A program made the translations under genes and the position numbers. Of a stretch of 64,000 nt of DNA, positions 22,076 to 40,347 are shown piece by piece. Source of the stretch: Eleginops maclovinus (Eukaryota; Chordata; Actinopteri; Perciformes; Eleginopidae); the NCBI RefSeq assembly GCF_036324505.1, contig NC_086368.1, forward strand, positions 5,162,021 to 5,226,020. The letters are read 5' to 3'. Below the pieces are notes generated by a model. That model was given only the letters and a program-made list of their open reading frames with translations, searched no databases and was not told the DNA's origin. Each line of letters begins with the position of its first letter. The first letter of the stretch is position 1.

Positions 22076-22520
22076 GGACACACCTTTGACACCTGCGGGG
22101 GAAGACGACCACTCCGGTCCCGCGTCTTCAATGTACCAGGCTCAGCCAGACGAAGATGAGCAAAAAGAAGAGGAGATGGAGCAGGGGATGGAGCAGCAGC
22201 AGGAGCAGGAGGAAGAGGACGAGGAAAGGGGCTGGCATGCCCAGCCACAGCCAACCACTGCGGGCACGGACTCTGGCCATGATGCTAATGCTACCACTGA
22301 CATTAGCCAATGACCCGGGATTGGACCGCGGTGCGCCATGAGGAAAATGTACCCCTCAAGGCTAATAGGTAACCAGCAGAGATCTTTCAATGCTGCCTGG
22401 TTTGGCACATACAGCTGGCTTGAATATTCGGTTGGGATGGACGCAACTTTCTGCTTCGCCTGCCGATATTTTTTAGGTAGTAGTGGTGCTCCTCCTTGCT
22501 GGGTCTTGTTGCCTAATTAG
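22071..22520 (+). pseudogene. hAT transposase N-terminal fragment with TTF-type zinc finger
   Basis: A Glu/Gln-rich acidic stretch (EDEQKEEEMEQGMEQQQEQE, codons about 25-50) is followed after a TGA at 22311-22313 by a Pro-rich linker in the same frame. Then comes SFNAAWFGTYSWLEYSVGMD with ATFCFACRYF. The pattern W-F-x-x-Y-x-W-L-E-Y-S followed by CFxCRxF is the TTF-type zinc finger that starts ZMYM1/hAT transposases. The TGA stands where a Trp would fit. The frame ends at 22520 soon after the finger. Confidence 0.6.
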
Positions 22521-22615
22521 CATACTTAATTTGTTGGAGATGTGTTTTGACTCTTGGCTGTTCTGTGGTAGACTATATAGGGCTTTAGGACAACGTAACT
22601 ATTAACTATACCGTC

Positions 22616-22619
<4 letters not shown>

Positions 22620-22701
<82 letters not shown>
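22620..22701. repeat. (TG)n microsatellite inside the hAT element
   Basis: About 41 pure TG units, 130 bases inside the right terminus. Confidence 0.98.
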
Positions 22702-22702
<1 letters not shown>

Positions 22703-23016
22703 CTAGCTGTGAGAGGGTGTTGTTTTATTGAATATATATTCACATTGAAATTATGGCATTGATTTGAGCCCCACCGCTGTATGGGTTAGCCCCACCGTAG
22801 TTGAACCAGAAAAAATACTCTGCAGCGCCACTGATTCTGGGTGGTCACTTTGAGTGGTTAAAAAAGTTACTCTTATAAGCTTTAAATAAATGACTGTCCA
22901 AATATCAAATATAATAATGAACATTAAATCCATCTAAAACTCTTAATGTAGAGCTCTTAAAAGTCTCGTGCTGAAGATGCTAAACACGTCATTGATTGTT
23001 GAACAAACTAACAAAT

Positions 23017-24096
23017 GGCCACTTTATTAGGTATACCTGTTCAACTACTCGTTAACGCAAACATCCAATCATCCAATCAAATGGCAGCAACTCAATATGA
23101 TTTTGTGACTTTGAAGAGGGGTGGTTGTGGGTGCCTGGCGGGCTGGTCTGAGTATTTCAGAAACTGCTGATCTACTGGGATTTTCACAAACATCTCTAGG
23201 GTTCACAGAGAATGGTCTAGTTCTCTGGGCGGAAATGCCTTGTTGATCCCAGAGGTGAGAGGAGAATGGCCAGACTGGTTCAAGATGCTAGAAAGGCAAC
23301 AGTAATTCAAATAACCACTCAATACACCTAAGTAATGCAAAAGACAATCTCTGAGCACACAACATGTGGAACTTTGAAGCAGATGGGCAACGGCAGCAGA
23401 AGACCACATCGGTGTCCATTCCTGTCAGCTAAGAAGAGGAAACTGAGACTACAATTTGCAAGGGCTCACCAAAATTGGACAATGGAAGATTGGAAAAATG
23501 TTGCCTGGTTCTGATGAGCTCGATTTCGGGTGCGAAATTTAGACTGCAGTTTCAGAATTTGGGTAAACAACATGAAAGCATGGATCCATCCTGCCCTGTA
23601 TCAACGGTTCAGGGTGACGGTGTAATGGTGTGGGTGATATTTCTTTGGCATATTTTAGACCCCTTGGTATCAGTTGAGCGTCCTTTTAACACCACAGTCT
23701 ACCGGAGTATAGTTGCTGACCATGTCCATCCCTTTATGACCACAGTGTACCCATCTTCTGATGGCTACTTCCAGCAGGATAACGCGTCATGTCACAGAGC
23801 TCAAATGATCTCGTAGTCTGTTTTCTTGAAAATGACAATCAGTTTACTGTACTCAAATGACCTCCACAGTCACCAGATTTAAATCTTTTAGAGCAATTTC
23901 GGGATGTGGTGGAACGGGAGATTAGTGTCATGGCTGAACAATTGACTGTGTGATGCTATCCTGTCAATATGGACCAAAGTCTTTGAGGAAAGTTTGAAGC
24001 ACCTTGTTGAATCTATGCCACAAGGAATTAAGGTCATTATGAAGGCAAAAGGGGGTTCAACCCGGTACTAGCAAGGTGTACCTAAAGAAATTGGTC
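23017..24096 (+). mobile_element. Tc1/mariner-like transposon, short-TIR type, decayed
   Basis: The left end is GGCCACTTTATTAGGTATAC and the right end, read inward, is GACCAATTTCTTTAGGTACA, a short imperfect inverted repeat. The interior is recognisable along its whole length as a fish Tc1-like transposase gene on the plus strand, with several deletions and frameshifts. The ends give about 1.08 kb, shorter than an intact copy. It lies only about 180 bases from the hAT element and is followed at once by an (ATT)n array. End positions are good to about 10 bases. Confidence 0.8.
23100..24070 (+). pseudogene. Tc1/mariner-like transposase, multiply frameshifted
   Basis: Recognisable blocks in changing frames are AGLSISETADLLGF (HTH region near 23135), a WTMEDWKNVAW-type block near 23475-23510, HESMDPSCPVSTVQ, ADHVHPFMTTVYPSSDGYFQ, and the second catalytic Asp in FQQDN (codon 23778-23780). 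A Glu in LLEQF is at 23891-23893. The distance between them is not a multiple of three, so the DDE region itself is out of frame. The N-terminal part is shortened around 23095. It is a fossil with no chance of expression. Confidence 0.75.
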
Positions 24097-24111
24097 GGAT
24101 GTATAATCACA

Positions 24112-24231
<120 letters not shown>

Positions 24232-25204
24232 TCTACAGTCTTTGGTCAACACACGGATCTGATGAGAGAGTATTTTCCCGCTGCAGTGATAGCATAGGGC
24301 AATATAAAACAATACTGCTATTGGGTCTAAACAGTTAAATATAAACAGCTGGATTTAAAAAGATTAGTGTTAGTGTGTTTGCCTCGGACAGATGTGTCCA
24401 CTCGTTCTGATGACAGAGACTCTGCTGACACATGGAGACTGAATCAGCAGAAACACTTCAGACAAAGCTTTGAAGTTTTGAAACATTTCTCCAAGCGAAG
24501 TGCTCGGAAGTAAAAAATGCGCTCTGAATGTTGGATTTCATTTACCAATCCTGAAAAACACTCGGGGCGGAAACAAAATCCTATGAAACAAGGAGCTATG
24601 CTATTCACGGGTGCAAAGTAGTTTCAGTTTTCTTTATTTTTTTAAAGATTAAACTTGTGACTAATACATTAATTTCATCTTCTGCACCTCCTACACATTA
24701 TTTCCCGTCCTCATCCTGAGATGAAAGTCAATTAACTTATAGAGCACTTTTAATAATTTAGTAAATTTCAAAGTGCCTCAATAAAAAAATAATTATCAAG
24801 TGATAAAAGCAAGCCAGAACCAGAGTGACACATTCACCGGAGAGAAGTCGAGTACAAACCATGACCTCACATTTCAAAGAAGACGACAATGACTGAAGCA
24901 GCAGCAGGTTCTCTGTGAGAACACACACACTTGTTTGCTGATGACAGCTGTGGCAGATAGTGACAAACTGTCTGGACTTTATATTGACTAAACTGTCCTC
25001 ACTGACAGGAAGAGCTTATGAGCAATGTTTGATCCAGTTGGTATTTGACGCCTTGGGAGAAAGACCAGGCTTCCTTGTGGTGCATAACAATGCTGCAATA
25101 CACTGAATTATATATATATATCCTACATGTAGTATTTGAAATCAGGAAGAGAACAGGTGAATGCACTTTGAATTGGGTTTCAAGCTAACCATAACCCTTA
25201 ACCC
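24232..25204. other. No gene seen
   Basis: Unique sequence. The repeated AACCCTTAACCCTAAA around 25192-25207 is too short and irregular to be an interstitial telomere array. Confidence 0.5.
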
Positions 25205-25325
25205 TAAATTGTCAAGTGGTTACTAGGGCTCATTGGGTTAATCTGCTGATCAGAGGGTTAGTGGTTGAATCCAAGCCCCTGCAGTCAACATTCCAAGTGT
25301 CCTTGGCAAAGATACCAAACAAAAA
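25205..25325 (+). mobile_element. tRNA-derived SINE fragment
   Basis: Has a pol III B-box-like AGTGGTTGAATCC at about 25261-25273, preceded by CATTGGGTTAATCTGCTGAT (degenerate A-box side) and followed by AAGTGTCCTTGGCAAAGATA. The last block is a conserved segment of several fish SINEs. Edges are approximate. Confidence 0.5.
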
Positions 25326-27321
25326 TATGTCCTGCATGCAATAGAAATTATGACGATCAAAGACATGGCTCTCTGTATGCTGTGTGCTTCTTTTGCAAAA
25401 GAGGGATAAAGACTCAGGAGGACAACTCTTGGATGAGTTCATTGCAAGAATTTAAATCAGCTAAATGACATGACAGAGTACCAAAAGAAGGCATCAGATT
25501 TTTTTTTAAACAAAAATAAGAATATTTTGCCATTTTTCTGCCATTACAATCATGCATTAAAGCCCTTGAAAAAAGTATGAGGTGAGTTTGGCAGCGTGTG
25601 TTACGGAGATTGATCTGGGCGTCTGCAGGCAGCTAGCTATCCTAATGGATGTAAGAAACCGTTTGGAGAAAGTGGAGGTAAGAGCTATGGGTCTTCAGCT
25701 AGCTAATGTTATTCTAGTTTGTTAATGGCTCTTAACCATTTATGAAAACAAGGCACTTAATATTGTAATAGTTGTATATATCATAATGTATAACAAAAAA
25801 AAAAACAGGAGGAAAATAATTCTAATGACAACTTCTAGGACAATCAAACCAAAATATAGCTGAAGGGGGAGTGATGGTATCTGTATAAATCATAGAATAA
25901 AATGTTAACAAGGTAAAATGAGACGGTTCCACGTTGTTTTGGTGTGTGTAGCTAAAACTTGTGGTTTACTGTCCAAGAGCATTTGAGGTCCACTCCCTAC
26001 TTGAAACATGTTGACATATGGACAGGGAGCAGGGGCATTTGTACCACATCTGGGCTGGGCTAAATTACCAATGTTACTCGTCCTAACAACGCTTCTGATT
26101 TGCATCACATGTAAACATATTATGCAACAGCTTGTGGTAAGACGGAATTTAACACTTTGGCTTCTCTTGGGAAATGAAACGTTTTGTAGGAAAACTTAGA
26201 ATTTAGATAATAGTTATAAAGTAGTTTTGGGTATCATGGCAAAACACTATTACATCTGCATTGGTATTAGAAAACTACAAGGCCCAGTCTCATCTAAATT
26301 CATGTACACACAGCGTACACTACATAATGTCTACTTTTTAATTTGGTCCTTTTTCTATAATTTCATATACTACACCATCATTATGTCATTAATTAATATC
26401 ATAAAGTAATTTTAAATTTAAATTCATCGTCCTCCTTTGTAGAATCATTCACCTTTGATGAAAAGAAGTTTGATGTTGTCACGGATTAACGTTTCATTTA
26501 TTAGCTCAAGTGTGATATAACAACATATGTTCTGCACGCTTGTGGTTAAAGTGCTGCTAAATTGCTCAGGCATGTGATTTGGAAGAGGACGGTAATAAAA
26601 ATATGCATTAGCGAGGATAGAATAGGCCCATCAGTGGTTCTTAATTAGCTGTGTGAGACCGAGTGTGTTTGTGTGAGACACAGTAAAAGGACAGAGCATG
26701 AAGGTTGCCTTTTTCCTGCCTATAATGTTTATGAGGGGTCATTTGTATTTGCATATATGTCTTTCACACACTTCCGGACCCACTTTCGGTTTGTTTTCCT
26801 AGGGTGGCTGACGGGCAAACGCGCTAAAAGCCTACAACAGTTTAATTAAGAGAATGCTCTACAGTTCAAAAAACAATGCAAATATAAAAAACACAAATGT
26901 GCCAAAACACATGCAGATGAAGAAACATCTTCACAAACTTGACAATACATCCGCAGCGTTTACATATTATTGCAGATCTGATGTAAGCTATCTAGCTAAG
27001 ACAGCTAACCTACTCATTTAAAATAAACTGATCAAACACTTAAAATTGTGAAACACACTCACTCTGCAAGACTGACAGTCAGCTAACTTTATAATCCCTG
27101 AACATCAACAAGCTTGTGGTCCCAGCTTTGTTCATCACTTTTGATGGTCCTGTTGCTTTTTGAGCTTCTTGCAGGTTTTTTTTTATGTGCAGCATTTTGT
27201 GCAAACAGCGGTTTTTGTAAATGCTGAGCATGTTCCTTCAAATCCTTCAAATTGGTAAAGATGGTTCTTCATTTGCATGTGTTTGGCACATTTGCCTTCA
27301 TAGTTTTGCAGGACGTGTGTC
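25326..27321. other. No gene seen
   Basis: AT-rich unique DNA. The patch at 26570-26660 has mixed TAAT and ATGCATTAG motifs, but I cannot assign a function. Confidence 0.45.
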
Positions 27322-27975
27322 TTAAAGCTGCCATAGAATGGGAAACTGTATTTCCCTTGGCATAGTTGAATAAGGAGAGTTCGGTACATTGAACTGACAT
27401 ACCGTGAACCTCAAACACCGTTGTTTCTTCCTTCACGGGCAAATCATGAATATGCATATCACAGCGGTACCATGGGCGAATTACAACAATCCCTGTGTGT
27501 GACGTAACACACGTAACAGCCCTAACATTTGCATACACCAACTGCTGGAAACACTAACACTAACACTTACCACTCCATAATGTTGCTCTCCAATCTCCGA
27601 CCAACTGGCTGTTCTTCAAATTCATCGGTTTCCTCCTCCGATACAGGCTCAAACATGTAAGGTTGGATGCCAATAGCCTCCATGGTTCATCTCTCACAGT
27701 TTTTCAAACTTCACTTACTTCTGTGGGCTATGAGGCCGCCATTTATTGCTCCTTGTAAACCAGCCAATCAGAGCAGAGCTCGTCATAATTATTTAAATGA
27801 GCCCCAAATAAGATAATTCAGCTTGATTCATTCTAGGACCAAATCATAGGGTTGTAAATGGGTCTGTAAAACTGCGTCTAGACATTTTTTGGATCAACCA
27901 AAGTTATATACCTTCTTTGTAGACATCAGAGAACAATTCAAAATATCAGATAGATGCATTCTATGGCACCTTTAG
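27322..27975 (+). mobile_element. TTAA-flanked MITE, family C
   Basis: A 654-bp element whose left end is TTAAAGCTGCCATAGAATG and whose right end is CATTCTATGGCACCTTTAG. The two are inverted repeats of about 19 bases with two mismatches, and the target is TTAA/TTAG. The interior is non-coding, with ATCATGAATATGCATATCAC, a GACGTAACACACGTAACAG stretch and AACCAGCCAATCAGAGCAGA. That last CCAATCAGAGCAGA block is shared with family A, though the termini differ. I infer a piggyBac-superfamily non-autonomous element. Confidence 0.75.
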
Positions 27976-30538
<2,563 letters not shown>

Positions 30539-30575
30539 CGTTATACTGGATGTGGGTTTTTCTGTGCTCTGGATC

Positions 30576-30576
<1 letters not shown>

Positions 30577-30606
<30 letters not shown>
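30577..30606. repeat. (TG)n microsatellite, short
   Basis: About 15 TG units between two much longer arrays. Confidence 0.95.
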
Positions 30607-30608
<2 letters not shown>

Positions 30609-30656
30609 GTGCTTTTAGTATTTGCAAGCCATCTGCACGCATCCCTATGTGTTTGA

Positions 30657-33042
<2,386 letters not shown>

Positions 33043-33093
33043 CATAAGATAAGAATGACTTTATTAATCCCAAACTGGGACATGTTTGAACAT
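33043..33093 (-). mobile_element. L2-type LINE 3' tail
   Basis: AACATAAGATAAGAATGACT, then TTATTAATCCCAAACTGGGA, is the reverse complement of the same tail seen at 4450-4489 (TCCCAGTTTGGGATCAATAAA plus CTTATCTTAT). Only the last 50 bases or so are recognisable. Confidence 0.6.
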
Positions 33094-33204
33094 GTCAAGC
33101 TATGTGCTATATCAGAAACAATGTGCAACTTGTTTTGGGAGTAATATGGTCTATGTTTACATTAGCAAGCATCGCTAACACTCAGAGCTAACGCTGTACT
33201 GGAG

Positions 33205-33522
33205 ACACTGTGTAATAAAAAAGGTCCTGTCCTTGTGGTAAACCGAGAGAGAGAAACATTTGAGCTCCATACTGTTTCAGAAGTAATGCTTGATGTGGTT
33301 TGGAACATAATATGGCGTTTAATCATGGCAGCGTTTAGCGGAGTTTCGGCCGGACTCCCTTCTCTTCGCAGATCTCACTGCTTAAAAGTGGATGGTCCAA
33401 ACGGGCGTGGCCAGCAGCAGCTTATTTCCATATAAAGCTACAGACCCAGAATCAGCTATTTTGGAACAGAGCTGAAATAGAGGGGTATGAGGCATGCTTC
33501 AATGGGTGATCTGTTTGGTACC
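33205..33522 (-). mobile_element. TTAA-type MITE, family B, partial copy
   Basis: Matches the reverse complement of the copy at 43855-44449 over about 300 bases. Shared blocks include AACATAATATGGCGTTT, GGGCGTGGCCAGC, GCTGAAATAGAGGGG and GAGGCATGCT. Both termini are missing. Confidence 0.75.
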
Positions 33523-35248
33523 GTTTACGTGAAGTGATAAAATGCTAACTCATTGCCGGGTATCACAACTCATTCTTGCACCACTGCATGTGTACCAAGA
33601 TAGAGAAACAAGCGAAGGAAGATGTTTAATCAGCTGTCTTAATCTCTGCCTGTGTCTCTTTTACAGCTCTCCACACACAGGATGAATGATCTCATCAGAA
33701 AGTGTTTTTCTGACAAAGGCAGGGCAATAAAACATGAACCCTGTTGTCTTGTGTTTACAGCTCCCCCCTTTCTGGGACGGGCTCATGAATTAGATAAGAT
33801 GTCTTGAATAGAGAGATAGAGCCGGATAGATACAGGAATACCTGCTTCTGTTGCTATAAGATAAATAGCATCTGGATGGATATTTTTTCTTTTGTTACAT
33901 TGGTGAAGAGTTCTGATTTTGACCTAGAATCCTAGTCTGATGGTATCGCTTTGCTGTTATGAGATTTTCAAAGCTCATATATACTGTCTGGGGAACTAAA
34001 ATCCCATTTATATAGTTTTCCTAATAAGATTTTGGTTTAAAAACACTGTAAAAAAACTATGAACATGAATACACTTTCTATCCCGTAGCACATGTTCACA
34101 GCGTAGTTACAGTTTGACACTTTAAAGCAGATGAATCGAAGAAGTCAAGAAAACCTATAGCTATATAACATATCATCTTTAAAGCTCTAACCCCTTAAAA
34201 ATGATAGATAAACATTGTCTGCACTTACATGAGGAAGTAAGATGTGTCTTCAAAAAAGTTAAAACAGAACCCAGAGTCAAATCATTTATATATAACAATA
34301 TGTGGTGATCTTTGTGGTATTTGCCCCCATTGAAATATTAAATCACATTCCTGAGTGTTAGGCTCTTAGACAGGAGAAAAGAGAAGAAGGGAGCATAATG
34401 CAACTGAGCAGTTACAAATCACTCTGAGGGGCTTTTAAAACAAAAGAGAGGAAGGAAATTATGAAAGAGTGACATGCTGTTTGATCCTCCCTGCTATACA
34501 TCACAGTGTGAGTGGGACTGTATCTAACTGAATTCGGCATTACACTTGATTATTCCTAAAAGGTCAATATTATTTTCATCTTAAAATAAGACATTTAGTG
34601 CTTTACCTGTGGTTTAGGACATTACAAATGATGGTTGGATGTGTGTTTTTGTCATTGCTTTGGTTATAAATGTTTTGATGAGGACTACAGAAGTCAGTTC
34701 AGATGTACTGTAATAATCTGATACTGTATTACATCTATATTACATACAATTGAGCACGGCATGAAGGTTAAAAGTTCCAATGCTAACAGTCGTCTTTAAA
34801 TCAAACAAGTTATATCATATGCAATAGGCTTTATGATGGTCGGGCGTTATGACTTAGGTAAAAACCGACCTAGAATGTTATTAGAAAAAGGGATATACTT
34901 CTAGAAGAATAAAATAGTATGCCATTATATTTTAAGAAATCCTCTGAATAGACTGGAAATGGTGATCAGTAATCGGATGAACCATGCTTCACAGTTAACA
35001 GAGGGAACCGAAGCATATGGAAGGTCATTAAGTTGATGTCATTCCTCACCTTAACCCCCCATGACATAACCGTCATTGGATTTCATGTCACTTTTTGCTC
35101 TGCAGCACTACTAAGGCAAAAATGTTGAAAAAATGGATTGCTGCACTGATCCCAGTTAGCAATGTATTCATAAAGATATAATAAAGTGCCATGTGCCTTA
35201 TTGAGTGTGTAGTGTCACAACACATACAACAAATAATAGCAACGACTT
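33523..35248. other. No gene seen
   Basis: AT-rich unique DNA without recognisable repeats or coding signal. Confidence 0.5.
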
Positions 35249-35653
35249 TTAAAGAGGACATTATGCTCATTTCCAGGTTCATATTTATATGTTTTGATTC
35301 TACTGTGACATGTCTGTGACAAAGTTCTTTATTTTTCTCATACTGTCGGTGCTGCAGCACCTCTTTTCACCCTGAAACAAGAGCCCAGTCTGCTCTGATT
35401 GGTTAGCTGGCCGGCTCTTGTGGTCAACTGTTTAGAGATGTCCCGCCCCTTAGCCTATCACGTACGTTGTGTTGGAGCACTAGCCAATTGAAGTGAGAGT
35501 TTTCCACAGTGATGTCACTATGTTACGGAAGTGATCAAAAGATTTCAATGGAGGTGTTTTAGGCAGAGGGGAAGTGTGTGGGAGAGAAAGTCCCTCTGGA
35601 GAGAACACAGGGATTTTAGGAAAGGGAAAACAACAAAAATACAGGGCCCGTAA
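35249..35653 (-). mobile_element. TTAA-flanked MITE, family A
   Basis: The left end TTAAAGAGGACATTATGCTC is intact, while the right target is decayed (GGGCCCGTAA). It shares TTCTTTATTTTTCTCATACT, GTGCTGCAGCACCTCTTTTC and TCACTATGTTACGGAAGTG with the copy at 791 and has the same orientation. Confidence 0.85.
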
Positions 35654-36521
35654 ATAACTTTATTAATTTGAATCATTGGTGTTCAGAAAGCCTGGGTCAA
35701 AACATGCGACACGCTGGTATGGTCATTTAAGTCAATGCCAATTAGGCTGTTCATGTACCAAGGTGGATAGATAAAGGTTTTATCAATAAATTATTCAAGG
35801 TTCATATATATATTTTTTTTTCCTAAAGGGAGATGAGGAAGAACAACTAAGTAGATTAGGCGGAATGATGGCGAGAAGAAGAAGTTGATTTAATGATACT
35901 CTATTTGACGTGTTTACATTAGAAATCAGGCAGTTTAAACTTCTTTTCTGATGATTTAAATGCACTACACGAGGAAGATACCGACTATTGAGTACCGAAC
36001 CCATGTAATTACTTGACAATGCTTCCGTTCTGGTCACAGCGGAGCAGCTTTGATTGATTTAAAAAGGAAATTGTTTTTCTGACATGGCTGAAAGCTGTAT
36101 GGAGACCGAAGGTACGTCGCTGTGGATGAAAACTGCAGCTAATGTTAATATAATGTAAAAAACTATGTGAAGGAGGCAGGTTCAGGTAGAGGGGACTCCT
36201 TTCAGTTGAAGTCTGATTCCCTGCTGCTCTTGGCCTTTGAAGTCTGGATGAAATGGGATTGGCTGCTGTTTATCCGGCACATTGGGATATTATTCTCTCT
36301 CTACTTCCTTTACTCTTCTCCATCTTCTTGCTTCTTGTCCTTCATCTAGGTCTTCCCTTATTCCTCCTCTAGAAATGTGTCTTCCTTTGGTGTCACTGTC
36401 AATGCTGTAATTGTCCATCTTCCTTGCCTTTCTTTCTCCATTGTTCTCTCTCTTTCCTACTTATTTGTTCAAGTCTGGCTAGAGTACTGCACCTTAAATA
36501 TTTAGCCCTAGCTAAATGCAT
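35654..36521. other. No gene supported
   Basis: Includes ATGGCTGAAAGCTGTATGGA at 36084, which could start a tiny exon ending in an AAG|GTACGT donor. Nothing else supports it. Confidence 0.4.
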
Positions 36522-37020
36522 TTAATGGCACCCTATTATGCAAAATGCACTTTTTAATGTATTCAATATATATCCCTCCTGTGTGTTAAGAGACTCAGAA
36601 AGTTCCAGCAAAAAAAAGGTTGTCTCTCTTTCCCCTCCTCCCAATCCAAGTATGTAAAAGCAGCTCAAAAAATGGGTGGGTTAGGTTTTGGGCTCATACA
36701 GTACATGACGTAAAATTAATCTTTGACGTCATGTATGGGTTATACGGCATTATCAACAAACCAACCATGTTACGCCCCGCCCACCCTCTTACCTGAATCT
36801 CTTCCCGAAGCACATCTGTGTGTCTGTGTATTTTTGGCCACCGGTTTCAGCAGGAAGAAGACTTGACGCTGTGCTGTTTTAGGCAGCAATAATCCGGCAC
36901 CTCTGAGTTTCTGCCGGTGGATATTGTGAAAGGCTACTCTGCAGTGTTCACCTACGGAGCTGCTCGGGTTAGGGGCGGAGTTTCCTTTTTTTAAAGAATA
37001 ATCAGTTCTAGAATGGCACA
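36522..37020 (+). mobile_element. TTAA-type MITE-like repeat, family D (right end unsure)
   Basis: Starts TTAATGGCACCCTATTATGC and continues AAAATGCACTTTT, closely resembling the inward-read right end of family B (CCTCTATTATGCAAAACTCAC). The interior has a GACGTAAAATTAATCTTTGA/GACGTCATG pair and GC-rich blocks unlike the flanks. The right terminus is probably near TTCTAGAATGGCAC at about 37007-37019. Confidence 0.5.
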
Positions 37021-40037
<3,017 letters not shown>

Positions 40038-40347
40038 GTTGAATGAGGACCCATGCTTTTGGGGGTTTTCCCTTTCCTGTAGTGTGTTATATAGGTTATG
40101 TAGCACTCCAACACAATGTACGTGATAGGCTAGGGGCAAGGACATATCCAAGCAGACCAATCACAACAGAGATGGCCAGCTAACCAATCACAGCAGACTG
40201 GGCTCTGATTCAGACAGAGGGTGAAAAGTGGTGCTGCAGCACAGGCAGTATGAGAAAAATAAAGAGCTTTTTGAACATAAAAGCAGGTAACACTGTAGAA
40301 GCGTAGTGTAAAAATATGAACTTGAAATCAACATACGCCTTCTTTAA
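40038..40347 (+). mobile_element. TTAA-type MITE, family A, internally shortened
   Basis: A degenerate left end (TTGAATGAGGACCCATGC) and a right end whose TTAA is at 40344-40347. It has GTAGTGTGTTATATAGG, AACCAATCACAGCAGACTGG and AATAAAGAGCTTTTTGAACA. It lacks the segment containing the CCTCCAGAGGGAG block, so it is about 100 bases shorter than the copy at 14186. Confidence 0.8.

Larger units (their letters stand above)
21212..22833 (+). mobile_element. hAT transposon with 8-bp target duplication, internally degenerate
   Basis: The element is flanked by the same 8 bases, ATTCTGGG, at 21204-21211 and 22834-22841, which is the target-duplication length of hAT elements. The left end reads CATAGGCGGCACC and the right end, read inward, CAGTGGCGCTGCAG, a short imperfect terminal repeat of hAT type. 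Inside is a fragment of a ZMYM/TTF-finger hAT transposase (22071-22520), a nested dispersed repeat (about 21866-22075) and a TG array (22620-22701). The RNase H-like catalytic and dimerisation domains are absent, so it is non-autonomous. Confidence 0.8.

Noticed and set aside
25186..25207. AACCCTTAACCCTAAA, telomere-like
   Set aside because: Fewer than three irregular units, the wrong repeat in part, and adjacent to a SINE. Not an interstitial telomere.
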